From NCBI RefSeq assembly GCF_025506275.1, contig NZ_QYCP01000096.1, positions 1 through 64,000 of the forward strand: a DNA stretch of 64,000 bases, written 5' to 3'. The first letter of the stretch is position 1; every line of letters begins with the position of its first letter. The notes beneath the pieces were generated by a model. It did not search any database, had not been told where the DNA came from, and saw only the letters and a program-made list of their open reading frames with translations. Origin of the DNA: Brevibacterium permense (GTDB taxonomy: Bacteria > Actinomycetota > Actinomycetes > Actinomycetales > Brevibacteriaceae). Positions 25,938 to 34,548 of this stretch are shown here, one piece after another. The position numbers and the translations under genes are program-made.

Positions 25938-26140
25938 GCAGTCAGGTGAGTCTGCAGCAGCCGCCCGGAACTCGTCGCTGCTGTTCCGAAGTGGTTGAAT
26001 ATTGTAGTTGAACCTTGAATGTTTCTGGGAGTCGGGGCAGCACCTGTTTCGGTACAGTGGTGCCGTCGGGTCGCGGAAGCCGTCCCGCACCGTTCGGGCC
26101 TCAGGCCGCACCGATGTCAGACGATCCAACGTGAGGAACA

Positions 26141-27001
26141 ATGGCGAAGAACAACTCCGCGGACGACAAGCGGAACCGCGCACGCGAGAACGCCCGTCAG
26201 ATCGCGGCGAATCAGGCGAAGAAGGAGAAGACGGCGAAGACGATCCTGTACACCGGGATCGCAGTGGTCGTCGTCGCCGTGCTCGCTGTGGTCGGTGTGC
26301 TCGTGTTCCAGCAGAGCAAACCCGCTGTCAGCCCCTCGAACTATGTCTCCGAGGGAATCACCGTGGGCAAGGACAACACGCTAGTGCAGCCGCTGAAGAT
26401 GCCGGAAGGTGAGGAATCGGATCTGCCGGCTCCGACCGAGGAGGGTGCGAAGAAGGGCGCCGCCACGGTCACCGTCTACCTCGACTTCCAGTGCCCCGGC
26501 TGCAAGGCCTTCGAGGAAGGCAACGCGAGCATGCTGCGCAAGCTCGCCAATGAGGGCTCGATCGTCGTCAACTACAAGCCGGTGTCGTTCCTCGACCGCA
26601 TGTCCAGCGGAAACGAGTACTCGACCCGCGCGGCCAACTTCGCCGCCTGTGTCGTCGACAGCCAGCCGGACAAGGCCATCGACCTCTTCGACGCGCTCTA
26701 CGCTCAGCAGCCCGAGGAAGGCGCCGACGGTCGCACCGACGAGGAGCTGCTCAAGGTGGCTGAAGAAGCAGGCGTCGACACCTCGAAGAAGCTCAAGGCC
26801 GATCCCGAGCAGACCGTGAAATCCTGCGTTACGGACCGCACCTTCGACAAGTTCGTCGAACAGTCGAGCCAGACCGCTCTGGACGACGGTGTCGAAGCCA
26901 CCCCGTGGGTGCTCATCAACGGCAAGCACACCGACAAGACCAGCGACTCGCAGGCTCTGGCCACCGAGATCCTCAAGGCCACCGGAGAGTTCAAGGGCTG
27001 A
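26141..27001 (+). CDS. membrane-anchored DsbA-like thiol-disulfide oxidoreductase
   Basis: This is a 286-aa protein. A basic cytoplasmic tail (1-33), one membrane helix (about 35-56), a Pro/Glu-rich spacer and a thioredoxin-fold domain follow in order. The active site CPGC is at 118-121 in LDFQCPGCKAFE, and the cis-Pro motif ATPWVLING lies near the C-terminus. Two further Cys (about 168 and 228) could form a structural disulfide. It resembles actinobacterial DsbA/MdbA enzymes that oxidise exported proteins. A hairpin terminator lies at 27073-27102. The ribosome-binding site gtgaggaaca precedes the ATG. Confidence 0.93.
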   Translation: MAKNNSADDKRNRARENARQIAANQAKKEKTAKTILYTGIAVVVVAVLAVVGVLVFQQSKPAVSPSNYVSEGITVGKDNTLVQPLKMPEGEESDLPAPTEEGAKKGAATVTVYLDFQCPGCKAFEEGNASMLRKLANEGSIVVNYKPVSFLDRMSSGNEYSTRAANFAACVVDSQPDKAIDLFDALYAQQPEEGADGRTDEELLKVAEEAGVDTSKKLKADPEQTVKSCVTDRTFDKFVEQSSQTALDDGVEATPWVLINGKHTDKTSDSQALATEILKATGEFKG

Positions 27002-27072
27002 GTCCGGTTCCTGTCCGAGGCTGGACCGGACATCGTCCGGGGCAGCGCTCGGCCCGGCAGTGCACGAGTGGA

Positions 27073-27106
27073 GGCCGGACCCCGCCGAGGTGGGGCCCGG
27101 CCTTCG
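27073..27106 (+). terminator. terminator after DsbA-like gene
   Basis: A GC-rich imperfect stem (ggccggaccccgcc with ggtggggcccggcc, 27073-27102) is followed by ttcgtcgt, 72 nt past the stop. Confidence 0.65.
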
Positions 27107-27269
27107 TCGTCCCCGCAGGATGGGAGGTGCCTATCGGAAGGGGATTGCCTACGGTAAGGTCGGGGCCGCCTCGGCGACGGTGTCCTGCCGGACTCGTTCC
27201 CCGCGGTTTTGTGGCCGGGCCCGGCCATGGACTACTATCGTGTAGGCGCGCACGCTCGGTGCGCACCAC

Positions 27270-27345
27270 GCCTCCTTAGCTCAGTTGGTAGAGCACCGCT
27301 CTTGTAAAGCGAAGGTCGTCAGTTCGAGTCTGACAGGGGGCTCCA
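27270..27345 (+). tRNA. tRNA-Thr (anticodon TGT)
   Basis: A complete cloverleaf: acceptor gcctcct/agggggc, D-arm gctc...gagc, anticodon loop cttgtaa with TGT at 27303-27305, T-arm with gttcgag, and an encoded CCA at 27343-27345. The T:G pair in the acceptor and a C:A mismatch at the top of the anticodon stem are the only irregular pairs. It reads ACA and, by wobble, ACG. A terminator follows at once. Confidence 0.97.
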
Positions 27346-27352
27346 CTCGGGA

Positions 27353-27396
27353 AAGCCCCGCGCATCGCTGGAAACAGTGAGCGCGGGGCTTCTTCT
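27353..27396 (+). terminator. terminator after tRNA-Thr
   Basis: An 11-bp perfect stem (aagccccgcgc 27353-27363 with gcgcggggctt 27381-27391) is followed by cttct. Confidence 0.85.
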
Positions 27397-27416
27397 GTGC
27401 GTGCTTGAGGACTGAA

Positions 27417-27501
27417 TCCAGGTCACTATCGGACACTGGCCGCCGAGTCCAGGTCGCTATCGGACATTTCTACTGGCGAAAAGTATCCGATACTGACCTG
27501 A
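27417..27501. repeat. repeated and inverted half-sites, possible IS remnant
   Basis: Direct copies of tccaggtcRctatcggaca occur at 27417-27435 and 27448-27466. An inverted copy, tccgatactgacctga, occurs at 27486-27501. The arrangement resembles terminal inverted repeats left by an insertion sequence, and it abuts a decayed gene. No transposase fragment is visible, so it could instead be an operator cluster. Confidence 0.4.
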
Positions 27502-27510
27502 AGTCAGCCG

Positions 27511-28022
27511 CTAGGCCCTTGCGAGCTCGGATGCTGCGCCGTGGCGGTGAAGGGGCGACGGCTGGATCTGGCCGTCGCGGCGGAACTCGAGCATGAGGGA
27601 GCGCATGCTCAGCACGAAGCCGCCGAAGAGCAGCACGCAGCCGAAGAACGAGTACAGGTGGATGTCCTGCGTCAGTTGCAGGCCTTCGTCGCTGGTGATG
27701 AGTATGATCGCTCCCGCCACGGCGGTCCCGGCGAGAGGGGAACGCCGCTTCGAGCATGACGAGGGCACCGACGTCGAGGGCGAAGATCCGCCCGAGGGCG
27801 AGCACCATGAACAGTACCGCCACGCCGGGCGAAACGCCGAGCCCGGAGTCGTTCCGCCCGGTGCCTGCCCGGTAGAGATACTGGACGGTCACGGCGACGA
27901 CGGCGCTCATGGCGAGGCCGACGGCGAGCGTGCGCGGCCAGCCGGTGGGCACCCCGACGACGCGACGGACCACGGCGGCGGCGAACCATGACTGGAGGAA
28001 GAGGAAGACGAGCGCATCAGTC
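27511..28022 (-). pseudogene. frameshifted membrane-protein gene downstream of MFS transporter
   Basis: Hydrophobic coding sequence continues across two frames. The 5' part reads DALVFLFLQSWFAAAVVRRV through VGALVMLEAAFPS. The 3' part, in another frame, reads LAGTAVAGAIILITSDEG through RHGAASELARA. The switch is near 27742-27748 (cctctcgcc on the minus strand), where one extra T would explain it. The 5' frame also lacks a start codon: the natural TGATG overlap with the MFS stop leads into a different frame. Two indels imply a decayed gene, or sequencing error. The hydrophobic pattern loosely recalls the N-terminal membrane part of some actinobacterial ABC1/AarF proteins; I am not sure of this. 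Confidence 0.6.
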
Positions 28023-29342
28023 CATGGACGGCGGGTCGAGCCGGCGCCTCCGCCTTCCGGGCAGACCCACCTGACGGGCCCAGATGAGGATCCACACCGC
28101 ACCGAGGAAGGCGAGCAGTCCCGGGAAGAGCACCCCGAACCGCAGGGTGGTCACGGTGATGATGAGGGACAGCAGCGTCGGCCCGCCGAGCTTGCCGCCG
28201 TTGTTGAAGATCGCCCAGATGCCGAGGAACCGCGGCCTCCCGACCGCGGGAGAGAGGTCCGCGCCGATCGTCATATTCACGCCCGCGCCGAGGCCATTGC
28301 CGAAGGCCATGACCGCGGCGGCGATGACCATCCCGGCGAGGTCCGGCTTTGCCACCATGATGACGAACCCGGTGCCGAAGATGGACAGGCACGCGACGAG
28401 GGTTGCGACCCGACCGAGGTGATCCTTGATGTACGCGCCGAGGAACATGACGATGAGTTCGAGTCCGGCGCCGAAGGCGATGATGAGCGAGATCGAGGAC
28501 TTGTGCAGACCGATCTCGACGCCCCACAGCTGAACGACGACCGGCTGGGCGGCGCGGGCCGCTGCCAGTGCGATGATCGTGACGCCGGTGAGGATGACCG
28601 ATTTCCACCGCACGTCCAGCGGCGGCCGGCGATCCTTCTTCCCCCGCCGAGGAGGGGCGACGTCACCGTGTGCCGGACCGTTCGCAGCGTCGGGGGCGGC
28701 CGCCTCGGTGGGGGAGGGATCGTCCGCACTGGAGGTCGGGGCGGCCGCGGCGCGGTGGGGATGGTCCTCGAAGCCGGGGATCTGCGCGATCGGCAGGGTC
28801 ATGATCGCGATAGCGGCGACGGCGGTGAGGCCGGAGAAGACGAACACGGACCAGATCGGGAAGATGAGCATGAGGCCGGCGCCGATCATCGGCCCGACGA
28901 GGTTGCCGACCCGCTGCGTGCCGCCGAGTGCGGTCATCGCCTTCGCGAGGTCGGCCGGCGGCATCACCTCGGCGACGACGGCCTGTCTGGCCAGGCTCCA
29001 CACATCGGAGACCGGGCCGAAGACCATGAGCGCGACCGTGTAGACGAGCAGCGAGTACGGCGAATCCCAGATGAAGGCGGCGACGATGGAGCCGAGCACG
29101 ATGATCGCCGCGCACGTGGCCACGAACATGGCCCGGAAATCGCCGAGACGGTCGATGAGGATCCCGGCCGGCACCGTGGCCGTGAGCGATACAGCCCCCA
29201 TGATGCCGACGATGGCGGCGGCGAACGCCTGTGTCGATCCCAGCGAGAGCGCCCCGAGCACGAGGATCGGCATGATCGCACCCAGGCCGACGGCGAAGAG
29301 GGCGAACGGCACGAGCACCGGCCACAGGATGGGTTTGAGCAC
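28017..29342 (-). CDS. MFS transporter
   Basis: This is a 441-aa major facilitator with twelve predicted helices. The loop between TM2 and TM3 is GILIDRLGDFRAMF, a version of the MFS motif A, and TM5 has GTQRVGNLVGPMIGAGL. A long central cytoplasmic loop (about residues 205-245, Ala/Pro/Asp rich) separates the two six-helix bundles. The C-terminus is basic (GRRRRRLDPPSMD). Substrate not inferable; a drug or metabolite efflux role is common for such proteins. The likely partner gene downstream is broken. Confidence 0.88.
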   Translation of the reverse strand: MLKPILWPVLVPFALFAVGLGAIMPILVLGALSLGSTQAFAAAIVGIMGAVSLTATVPAGILIDRLGDFRAMFVATCAAIIVLGSIVAAFIWDSPYSLLVYTVALMVFGPVSDVWSLARQAVVAEVMPPADLAKAMTALGGTQRVGNLVGPMIGAGLMLIFPIWSVFVFSGLTAVAAIAIMTLPIAQIPGFEDHPHRAAAAPTSSADDPSPTEAAAPDAANGPAHGDVAPPRRGKKDRRPPLDVRWKSVILTGVTIIALAAARAAQPVVVQLWGVEIGLHKSSISLIIAFGAGLELIVMFLGAYIKDHLGRVATLVACLSIFGTGFVIMVAKPDLAGMVIAAAVMAFGNGLGAGVNMTIGADLSPAVGRPRFLGIWAIFNNGGKLGGPTLLSLIITVTTLRFGVLFPGLLAFLGAVWILIWARQVGLPGRRRRRLDPPSMD

Positions 29343-29504
29343 ATGGCAAGTTTAGTTGAGGCGGGGGCGAAGCCATTCCCGGAGTCCGAGGTGAGAGCGG
29401 CAGTGCGGTATGTTGTGCACCAGTGGGGCCAGCGCGGCGGGGTGTAGGTGTCGGCCAGTCGGCCATAGAATGTGCGAGCACTCATTCCGACCGTTGAGGA
29501 TCCC

Positions 29505-30707
29505 ATGACCGCACAGCACTCAGCCGCACCACGGTTCCGCCTCAGTCCGATGCGTCCGCGCGATCCGGGTGAAGAGGGGCGGGCGGCCAGCACGCTCGAA
29601 CTCTTCTTCGACCTCGTCTTCGTCATCGCCGTCTCGATCGCGTCCTCACACCTGCATGACACGATCACTGCGGGCCGCCTCGGCGATGGGGTGGTCAACT
29701 ACCTGGTCGTGTTCTTCGGGATCTGGTGGGCGTGGATGAACTTCACGTGGTTCGCGACCTCCTTCGACACCGACGACTGGCTCTACCGAGTGCTCACGAT
29801 CGTGCAGATGGGCGGGGTGCTCATCCTCGCCGCCGGCATCGGCCCCGTCTTCGAGAACGAGGACTACCGGCTGCTCATCGGCGGCTACGTGCTCATGCGC
29901 ATCATCATGATCTCCCAATGGCTGCGGGCCTCCCGCGGTGCCGGGGCCGCACGGTGGACGACGATCATCTACGCGGCCGGTATCGGTCTGGCCCAGATCC
30001 TGTGGGTGATGTGGCTGGCCATCGACGACCCCATGATCCGGTCCGTGGGTCTCGTCGTGCTCATCCTCGCCGAGGTGGCTGTGCCGGTCATCGCCGAAGC
30101 CCGCGGCAAGACTCCGTGGCATCCGCACCACATCACCGAGCGCTATGGCTGCTTCACGATCATCGTCCTCGGCGAGAGCCTCCTGGCCTCGGCGAACACC
30201 GTCTTCGAAGCGTTGGGCGAGGTCGACGACATCGTCCCGCTGATCTCGCTGGGCGTCCTCAGCCTCATCGTCACCGCCGCGATGTGGTGGATCTATTTCT
30301 GGCCGCCGCATCACCGGGCGATCGACAGCCTCGGCGGATCGCTCAAATACGGCTACGGCCACTATTTCATCTTCGCCGCCGCCGGTGCATTCTCGGCCGG
30401 GGTCGGAGTGGAAGCCGATTCGCAGCTCGGTGCCAGCGCTCTGAATCCGGTGCTGGCGACGTTCACGGTCTCGGTGCCGATCGCGGTGTTCGTCCTCGGG
30501 GTGTGGGTGCTCGCCATCCGCGCTAACGCCGACGCCGTCGTCAACACTGTTGTGCCGGCCTGCGCGCTGCTCGTCCTCCTTGACCCGATCATCCCGGTCC
30601 CGACGTTCCTCACGACGTTTTTCATGGTCATCATCGTCATCACACTCGTCCTGTTCCCTCCATTGAACGACGGTGGCAAGACCGGCACCGAGGCGGCAGT
30701 GCGGTGA
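29505..30707 (+). CDS. low-temperature-requirement LtrA-family membrane protein
   Basis: This is a 400-aa protein with about eleven membrane helices. The LtrA signature is clear: STLELFFDLVFVIAV near the N-terminus, FFGIWWAWMNFTWFATSFDTDDW, and HHITERYGCFTIIVLGESLLA. Gene name and phenotype come from Listeria LtrA; biochemical function is unknown. ATG 29505 is preceded by gaggat. A TAGAAT box at 29466-29471 would start a short 5' leader. It diverges from the MFS gene. Confidence 0.93.
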   Translation: MTAQHSAAPRFRLSPMRPRDPGEEGRAASTLELFFDLVFVIAVSIASSHLHDTITAGRLGDGVVNYLVVFFGIWWAWMNFTWFATSFDTDDWLYRVLTIVQMGGVLILAAGIGPVFENEDYRLLIGGYVLMRIIMISQWLRASRGAGAARWTTIIYAAGIGLAQILWVMWLAIDDPMIRSVGLVVLILAEVAVPVIAEARGKTPWHPHHITERYGCFTIIVLGESLLASANTVFEALGEVDDIVPLISLGVLSLIVTAAMWWIYFWPPHHRAIDSLGGSLKYGYGHYFIFAAAGAFSAGVGVEADSQLGASALNPVLATFTVSVPIAVFVLGVWVLAIRANADAVVNTVVPACALLVLLDPIIPVPTFLTTFFMVIIVITLVLFPPLNDGGKTGTEAAVR

Positions 30708-30800
30708 GCCTGCCCCGCTGAGGGGCGCGCGCGGGCCGGGGGAGGAGTTCGCGCGACCACGTGCAACAGAACGGGAGTGCCGGTCCGTTCCGCGTCCTCG

Positions 30801-31112
30801 TCAGAACGGCAGACCGTGATAGCGGTCGATGTGCCTCTGTTTGGCCTGGTCGACCCGACGCGACATCTCCGCGGAGTCGACCTGCACGTGCAGGGCCCGG
30901 ACGCGGCGACGCTCGATGAGCCACAGCGCCAGGCGCAGAACCAGACCATCGAGGCCGGATGCCCTGGCCTTGGTGTCCTCGCCGCTGTCGACGACGAATT
31001 CCCTGGTCACGGTGATGGTGCGTTCGACGATGCGGTGCTGTTGAGATGCCCCGCCGTCGGCAGTGCCGATGCCGTCCAGAGGAGGGCGGATGGGTGCGGT
31101 GAGCGTGCTCAT
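30801..31112 (-). CDS. hypothetical protein co-transcribed with ArsR-type regulator
   Basis: This is a 103-aa protein with no recognised domain. The middle (LDGLVLRLALWLIERRRVRALHVQVDS) is amphipathic with an Arg cluster, and the C-terminus (SRRVDQAKQRHIDRYHGLPF) is basic. The start ATG overlaps the regulator stop by 4 nt, so it is translated from the same mRNA and is probably controlled by the same palindromic operator. It may be an accessory partner of the regulator. Confidence 0.75.
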   Translation of the reverse strand: MSTLTAPIRPPLDGIGTADGGASQQHRIVERTITVTREFVVDSGEDTKARASGLDGLVLRLALWLIERRRVRALHVQVDSAEMSRRVDQAKQRHIDRYHGLPF

Positions 31113-31750
31113 GATGGGGTTTCCTCTCCATCGGTCAGGGGGAAGGCGTTGAACTGGATCTGCACCGGGCGGGAGCCCGGATCATTGCGGCCGCGGTACT
31201 TGTTGATGAAGGCCATAGTGGTCCTTTCGAACTCGGCGGCGATCTCAGCGAGTTGTTCCTTCGTCAGGCGCAGACTGCTCGTCTCGCTGACCGAGGCTGC
31301 GATCCACGACTTCGACATCCGCTGGCCGTCATAGGCCGCGTCGATGAAGTCTTCGAAATTGCGATGCTGATTGCGCACGAACTCTCGGTTGACATAGGAC
31401 GAAGCCGTCCGTGCCGACGGGTCGAGGTCACGCTCGGGGCCCGGCACCTTCATGGCCCCGGGAATCCTCTCCCACCACTTCTCCCGACCGCTCCGCTCGC
31501 CCTCGACCTCGACCTCGCGGATGAGCTGGTGCCGAGCGAGCTGACGCAGGTGATAGCTCGTCGCACCGGAGGACTCGCCGAGGCGCTTGGCCAGGCTCGT
31601 CGCGGTCTGCGGGCCCTGGGTCGACAGCGCGTCGTAGATCGCCATCCGCAGGGGATGGGCCAGGCCCTTGAGGGCCGAGGTGCTGATCTCGCGGACGCCG
31701 TCGGGGTGGGTGATCTCGTGAGTGGCGTCGTGTCCGGTGTCCTCGCTCAT
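31109..31750 (-). CDS. ArsR-like winged-helix transcriptional regulator
   Basis: This is a 213-aa protein. The N-terminal HTH reads LKGLAHPLRMAIYDALSTQG, then TATSLAKRLGESSGATSYHLRQLARHQLI, the ArsR/helix_turn_helix_5 pattern. The C-terminal half is longer than in metal sensors and has a helix-rich domain with no Cys ligands, like the YdhI/PadR-type ArsR regulators of efflux pumps. ATG 31750 lies 13 nt past a TATCTT box; an in-frame TTG at 31771 is less likely. A perfect 22-bp palindrome overlaps the promoter. Confidence 0.9.
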   Translation of the reverse strand: MSEDTGHDATHEITHPDGVREISTSALKGLAHPLRMAIYDALSTQGPQTATSLAKRLGESSGATSYHLRQLARHQLIREVEVEGERSGREKWWERIPGAMKVPGPERDLDPSARTASSYVNREFVRNQHRNFEDFIDAAYDGQRMSKSWIAASVSETSSLRLTKEQLAEIAAEFERTTMAFINKYRGRNDPGSRPVQIQFNAFPLTDGEETPS

Positions 31751-31757
31751 AATGCAA

Positions 31758-31763
31758 AGATAC
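31758..31763 (-). promoter_or_regulatory. -10 box (TATCTT) of ArsR-type gene, leaderless spacing
   Basis: The box starts 13 nt before ATG 31750 on the minus strand and is flanked by the operator half-sites. Confidence 0.5.
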
Positions 31764-31765
31764 AA

Positions 31766-31787
31766 TTGCAAAGACGTCTTTGCAATA
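31766..31787. promoter_or_regulatory. perfect 22-bp palindromic operator
   Basis: The arms attgcaaagac and gtctttgcaat are exact complements. A further half-site (atgcaaag, 31753-31760) overlaps the -10 box. The position between -35 and -10 of the regulator gene is that of an autorepression operator. Confidence 0.8.
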
Positions 31788-31805
31788 CTTTCTTTGGATT
31801 GTGTT

Positions 31806-31863
31806 CAGGTCATCGGCTGAGGCCTCGACGCGGCCAGGTCATCGGCTGAGGCCTCGGCGCGGC
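31806..31863. repeat. 29-bp tandem repeat
   Basis: Two adjacent near-identical units begin caggtcatcggctgaggc (31806 and 31835), with a third partial copy to about 31880. They lie between the divergent ArsR-type gene and the M4 protease gene. Confidence 0.75.
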
Positions 31864-31970
31864 CAGGTCGATCGGGCTGAACGCCGGAGCCCGGCGCGGA
31901 TGTGCCGGAGTCCGCCGCGAATGCGCCGGGTTCCCTATCGGTTCGTCGCTGAAAGTGGCACGCTGGAGTC

Positions 31971-33095
31971 ATGGTCTCTCAGAGCGTCGTCCCATTTCAC
32001 AGTGTCGTCCCGCCCTACCTTCTCGATGCGATCGCCGAGCGCGGCACCGAGCGATTCCCGAAGGCCGCGGCCGCCGCGGCAAGCTGCCGGATGTCCGACG
32101 AGAGCTGTCGGAACCTGCGCCTGGCCGGACTGCGCTATACCCCTCCGGCCGATCTCGGCAGAGAAGAATCCGCGCTCGCCCCACCCGCTCCGGCGGGCCT
32201 GCAGCGCCTCGTCCACGATGCGCAGAACACCGAGGTGCTGCCCGGCGAACTCGTCCGCTCCGAGGGCGAAGAGCCCGTTGACGATGAGCCGGTCAACGAG
32301 GCCTATGACGGGCTCGGTGCTTCGTATTCGCTGTTCTCCGAGGTGTTCGGGCGCGATTCGCTCGATGGCGCGGGAATGCCGCTCATGGCCAGCGTCCACT
32401 ACGGCAAGGACTACGACAACGCCTTCTTCGATGGCCGTCTCATGGTCTTCGGCGACGGCGACGACGAAGTGTTCACCGGGTTCACCGGTTCGCTGTCGAT
32501 CATCGGCCACGAGCTCTCCCACGGCGTCATCAGCCACACCGCCGACCTCGAGTACTTCGGCCAGCCGGGAGCGCTCAACGAGCACTGCGCCGATGTCTTC
32601 GGCGCCCTGACCCAACAGCACGACGCGGGACAGAATGCCGAGGACGCCGACTGGCTCATCGGTGCCGGAATCTTCACCCCCGAGGTGACCGGCCGTGCCC
32701 TGCGCTCCATGATCGAACCCGGCTCGGCTTATGACGACGACGTCCTCGGCAAGGACCCGCAGCCGGCGCATATTGACGACTTCGTCACCACCGATTCCGA
32801 CAACGGCGGGGTCCACCTGAACTCCGGGATCCCGAACCGGGCGTTCGCGCTCGCGGCTATCGCCGTGGGCGGCCCGGCCTGGGAAAGCGTCGGACAGGTC
32901 TGGTACTCCGTCCTCACAGGGGCTGAGATCACGCAGCGCACCGATTTCGCGGAGTTCGCAGAACTCACCATCGCCGAGGCGGCCGACCAGTTCGGAGCCG
33001 GATCCGACGTTCACGATGCGATCGTGTCCGGGTGGGAAACCGTGGGCATCTCCCACGCAGGTTCGGCCCGCGGAAACCAGGGGAGCAGCTGGTGA
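31971..33095 (+). CDS. M4-family (protealysin-like) metallopeptidase
   Basis: This is a 374-aa thermolysin-fold zinc protease without signal peptide. The short N-terminal propeptide has the PPYLL element seen in protealysin precursors. Zinc ligands are His180 and His184 (HELSH) and Glu204 in NEHCADVFG, where Cys replaces the usual Ser. The VHLNSGIPNRAF motif carries the transition-state His. Absence of a signal suggests non-classical export or an intracellular role. It overlaps the emfourin-like inhibitor gene (GTGA), the conserved bicistronic arrangement of such proteases. Confidence 0.94.
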   Translation: MVSQSVVPFHSVVPPYLLDAIAERGTERFPKAAAAAASCRMSDESCRNLRLAGLRYTPPADLGREESALAPPAPAGLQRLVHDAQNTEVLPGELVRSEGEEPVDDEPVNEAYDGLGASYSLFSEVFGRDSLDGAGMPLMASVHYGKDYDNAFFDGRLMVFGDGDDEVFTGFTGSLSIIGHELSHGVISHTADLEYFGQPGALNEHCADVFGALTQQHDAGQNAEDADWLIGAGIFTPEVTGRALRSMIEPGSAYDDDVLGKDPQPAHIDDFVTTDSDNGGVHLNSGIPNRAFALAAIAVGGPAWESVGQVWYSVLTGAEITQRTDFAEFAELTIAEAADQFGAGSDVHDAIVSGWETVGISHAGSARGNQGSSW

Positions 33096-33436
33096 ATGAG
33101 GAGCCTGCCGGTGGTTTCGGGCATCTGCTTGTCGAACGCTCCGGCGGCATCGGCGGGATGCTGCTCGTCTGGGAGGTCGACATCGACGCAAGCACCCGAC
33201 GCGATGACTTGGGCCCGCGCATCGCCGAACTTCCCTGGTCCGACAGCGGGCAGAGCGATGGTGTGACGCACAGTGACGATGCCCCGCAGGCGGCGGGAGC
33301 CGACCGTTTCGCCTACCTCATCGAGAGCCGGTACGGGCGAGTCCGCTTCGGCGAGTCTCAGATGCCGCCGGAGTGGAAGCAGCTCGTCGATGACGTCCGG
33401 GAAGTCGCCGAACCGCAGAGGCGACAACCCGGCTGA
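33092..33436 (+). CDS. emfourin-like inhibitor of M4 protease
   Basis: This is a 114-aa protein starting at GTG 33092, which overlaps the protease stop. It has [22 protein letters not shown] at the N-terminus, then an acidic middle, [14 protein letters not shown] and [13 protein letters not shown]. Emfourin (M4in), known from Serratia, is a small protein encoded next to protealysin that blocks it; size, acidity and genomic linkage fit. It would keep the cytoplasmic precursor silent. The assignment depends mainly on context. Confidence 0.8.
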   Translation: MNEEPAGGFGHLLVERSGGIGGMLLVWEVDIDASTRRDDLGPRIAELPWSDSGQSDGVTHSDDAPQAAGADRFAYLIESRYGRVRFGESQMPPEWKQLVDDVREVAEPQRRQPG

Positions 33437-33440
33437 CCCC

Positions 33441-33446
33441 TATGCT
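33441..33446 (+). promoter_or_regulatory. -10 box (TATGCT) of kynA, leaderless spacing
   Basis: TATGCT begins 13 nt before ATG 33454. It overlaps an alternative ATG at 33442, which is therefore less likely. Confidence 0.5.
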
Positions 33447-33453
33447 GGAGATC

Positions 33454-34374
33454 ATGACCGACACCAACTATGACCCGGGCAGAGACGCTCGGACGACGGC
33501 CGAGAAGAACGAACGCGACCTTGAGGCCGGAGTCCACACCGACCTCAAGGAATCGATGACGTATGGGTCGTATCTCGACCTCGACCGTCTCCTCGGCGCC
33601 CAGCATCCAGTCAGCAGTCCCGAACACCACGATGAGCTGCTCTTCATCATCCAGCACCAGACCACGGAGCTGTGGTTCCGGCTCGTCATCCACGAACTCC
33701 TCGACGCCCGGCGACTCATCGCCGCCGATGAGCTGCAGACCGCGCTCAAGCGCATCGCTCGCGTCAAACACATCCAGAAGACCCTGACCGAGCAGTGGTC
33801 CGTGCTCGCTACGCTGACGCCGAGTGAGTACGTCGGCTTCCGCGACCAGCTCGGCCGTGCTTCCGGCTTCCAGTCCTGGCAGTATCGGGCCGTGGAGTTT
33901 CTGCTCGGCAACAAGAATCGGGCCATGCTCCCGGTCTTCGACGGAGAGCCCGCGGCGCGTGCGGCCCTGGAGCAGTACCTCGAGGAACCGAGCATCTACG
34001 ACGAGTTCCTCGCCTGCCTGGCCCGGCGTGGTCTTCCGGTGCCGCAGCGGCTCCTCGACCGAGACAAATCGGTCGCCCACACCTTCGATGAGGAACTGTG
34101 CGATGTCTTCCGCATCATCTACGAGAACCCGCAGAAGTACTGGCAGGAATACGAGAGCTGCGAAGAGCTCGTCGACCTCGAGGAGAACTTCCAGCTCTGG
34201 CGCTACCGGCACATGCGAACGGTGCTGCGGATCATCGGCATGAAACGCGGTACAGGCGGTTCGAGCGGAGTCGGATTCCTGCAGAAGGCGCTCGATCTCA
34301 CGTTCTTTCCAGAACTCTTCGACATCCGCACCGGAATCGAGAACGGTCCCGGAATCAGCTCCGAAGGGATCTGA
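33454..34374 (+). CDS. kynA: tryptophan 2,3-dioxygenase
   Basis: This is a 306-aa heme enzyme that opens the indole ring of tryptophan to N-formylkynurenine. Family motifs are [39 protein letters not shown] (with the substrate-contacting Arg/His region), [36 protein letters not shown] (heme-ligand His) and [13 protein letters not shown]. Length is normal. It is the first step of the kynurenine route. The hydrolase at 34523, transcribed toward it, is the probable second-step enzyme. Confidence 0.97.
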   Translation: MTDTNYDPGRDARTTAEKNERDLEAGVHTDLKESMTYGSYLDLDRLLGAQHPVSSPEHHDELLFIIQHQTTELWFRLVIHELLDARRLIAADELQTALKRIARVKHIQKTLTEQWSVLATLTPSEYVGFRDQLGRASGFQSWQYRAVEFLLGNKNRAMLPVFDGEPAARAALEQYLEEPSIYDEFLACLARRGLPVPQRLLDRDKSVAHTFDEELCDVFRIIYENPQKYWQEYESCEELVDLEENFQLWRYRHMRTVLRIIGMKRGTGGSSGVGFLQKALDLTFFPELFDIRTGIENGPGISSEGI

Positions 34375-34468
34375 GGTGCCCGTTCGAGGGCAGGTGGAGC
34401 CGGTGGGGTCGGCGGAGCCTTCGGGCTTCACCGGTGCGGCTCTTCTGCTGTGGAGTCGGCCCTCGGTC

Positions 34469-34548
34469 GAGCGGCAGGCTCTTCAGCTGAGCGGCAGGCT
34501 CTTCGGCTGAGCGGCAGGTTCCTCAGCCGAGGAGCAGGTTCCTCACCT
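34469..34548. repeat. 20-bp tandem repeat at 3' end of hydrolase gene
   Basis: Four units of the type gagcggcaggctcttcagct lie end to end. The unit nearest the gene encodes the last residues and stop of the hydrolase, and the others follow downstream of the stop. Confidence 0.8.

Noticed and set aside
27909-29447. Long open frame (512 codons) on the plus strand opposite the MFS gene
   Set aside because: It is the antisense of a clear twelve-helix transporter. Its product is Asp/Arg/Gly/His-rich with no fold, an effect of GC-rich third positions.
34469-34548. Possible CRISPR array
   Set aside because: Units are 20 bp and directly adjacent, without spacers, and there are no cas genes in the window.
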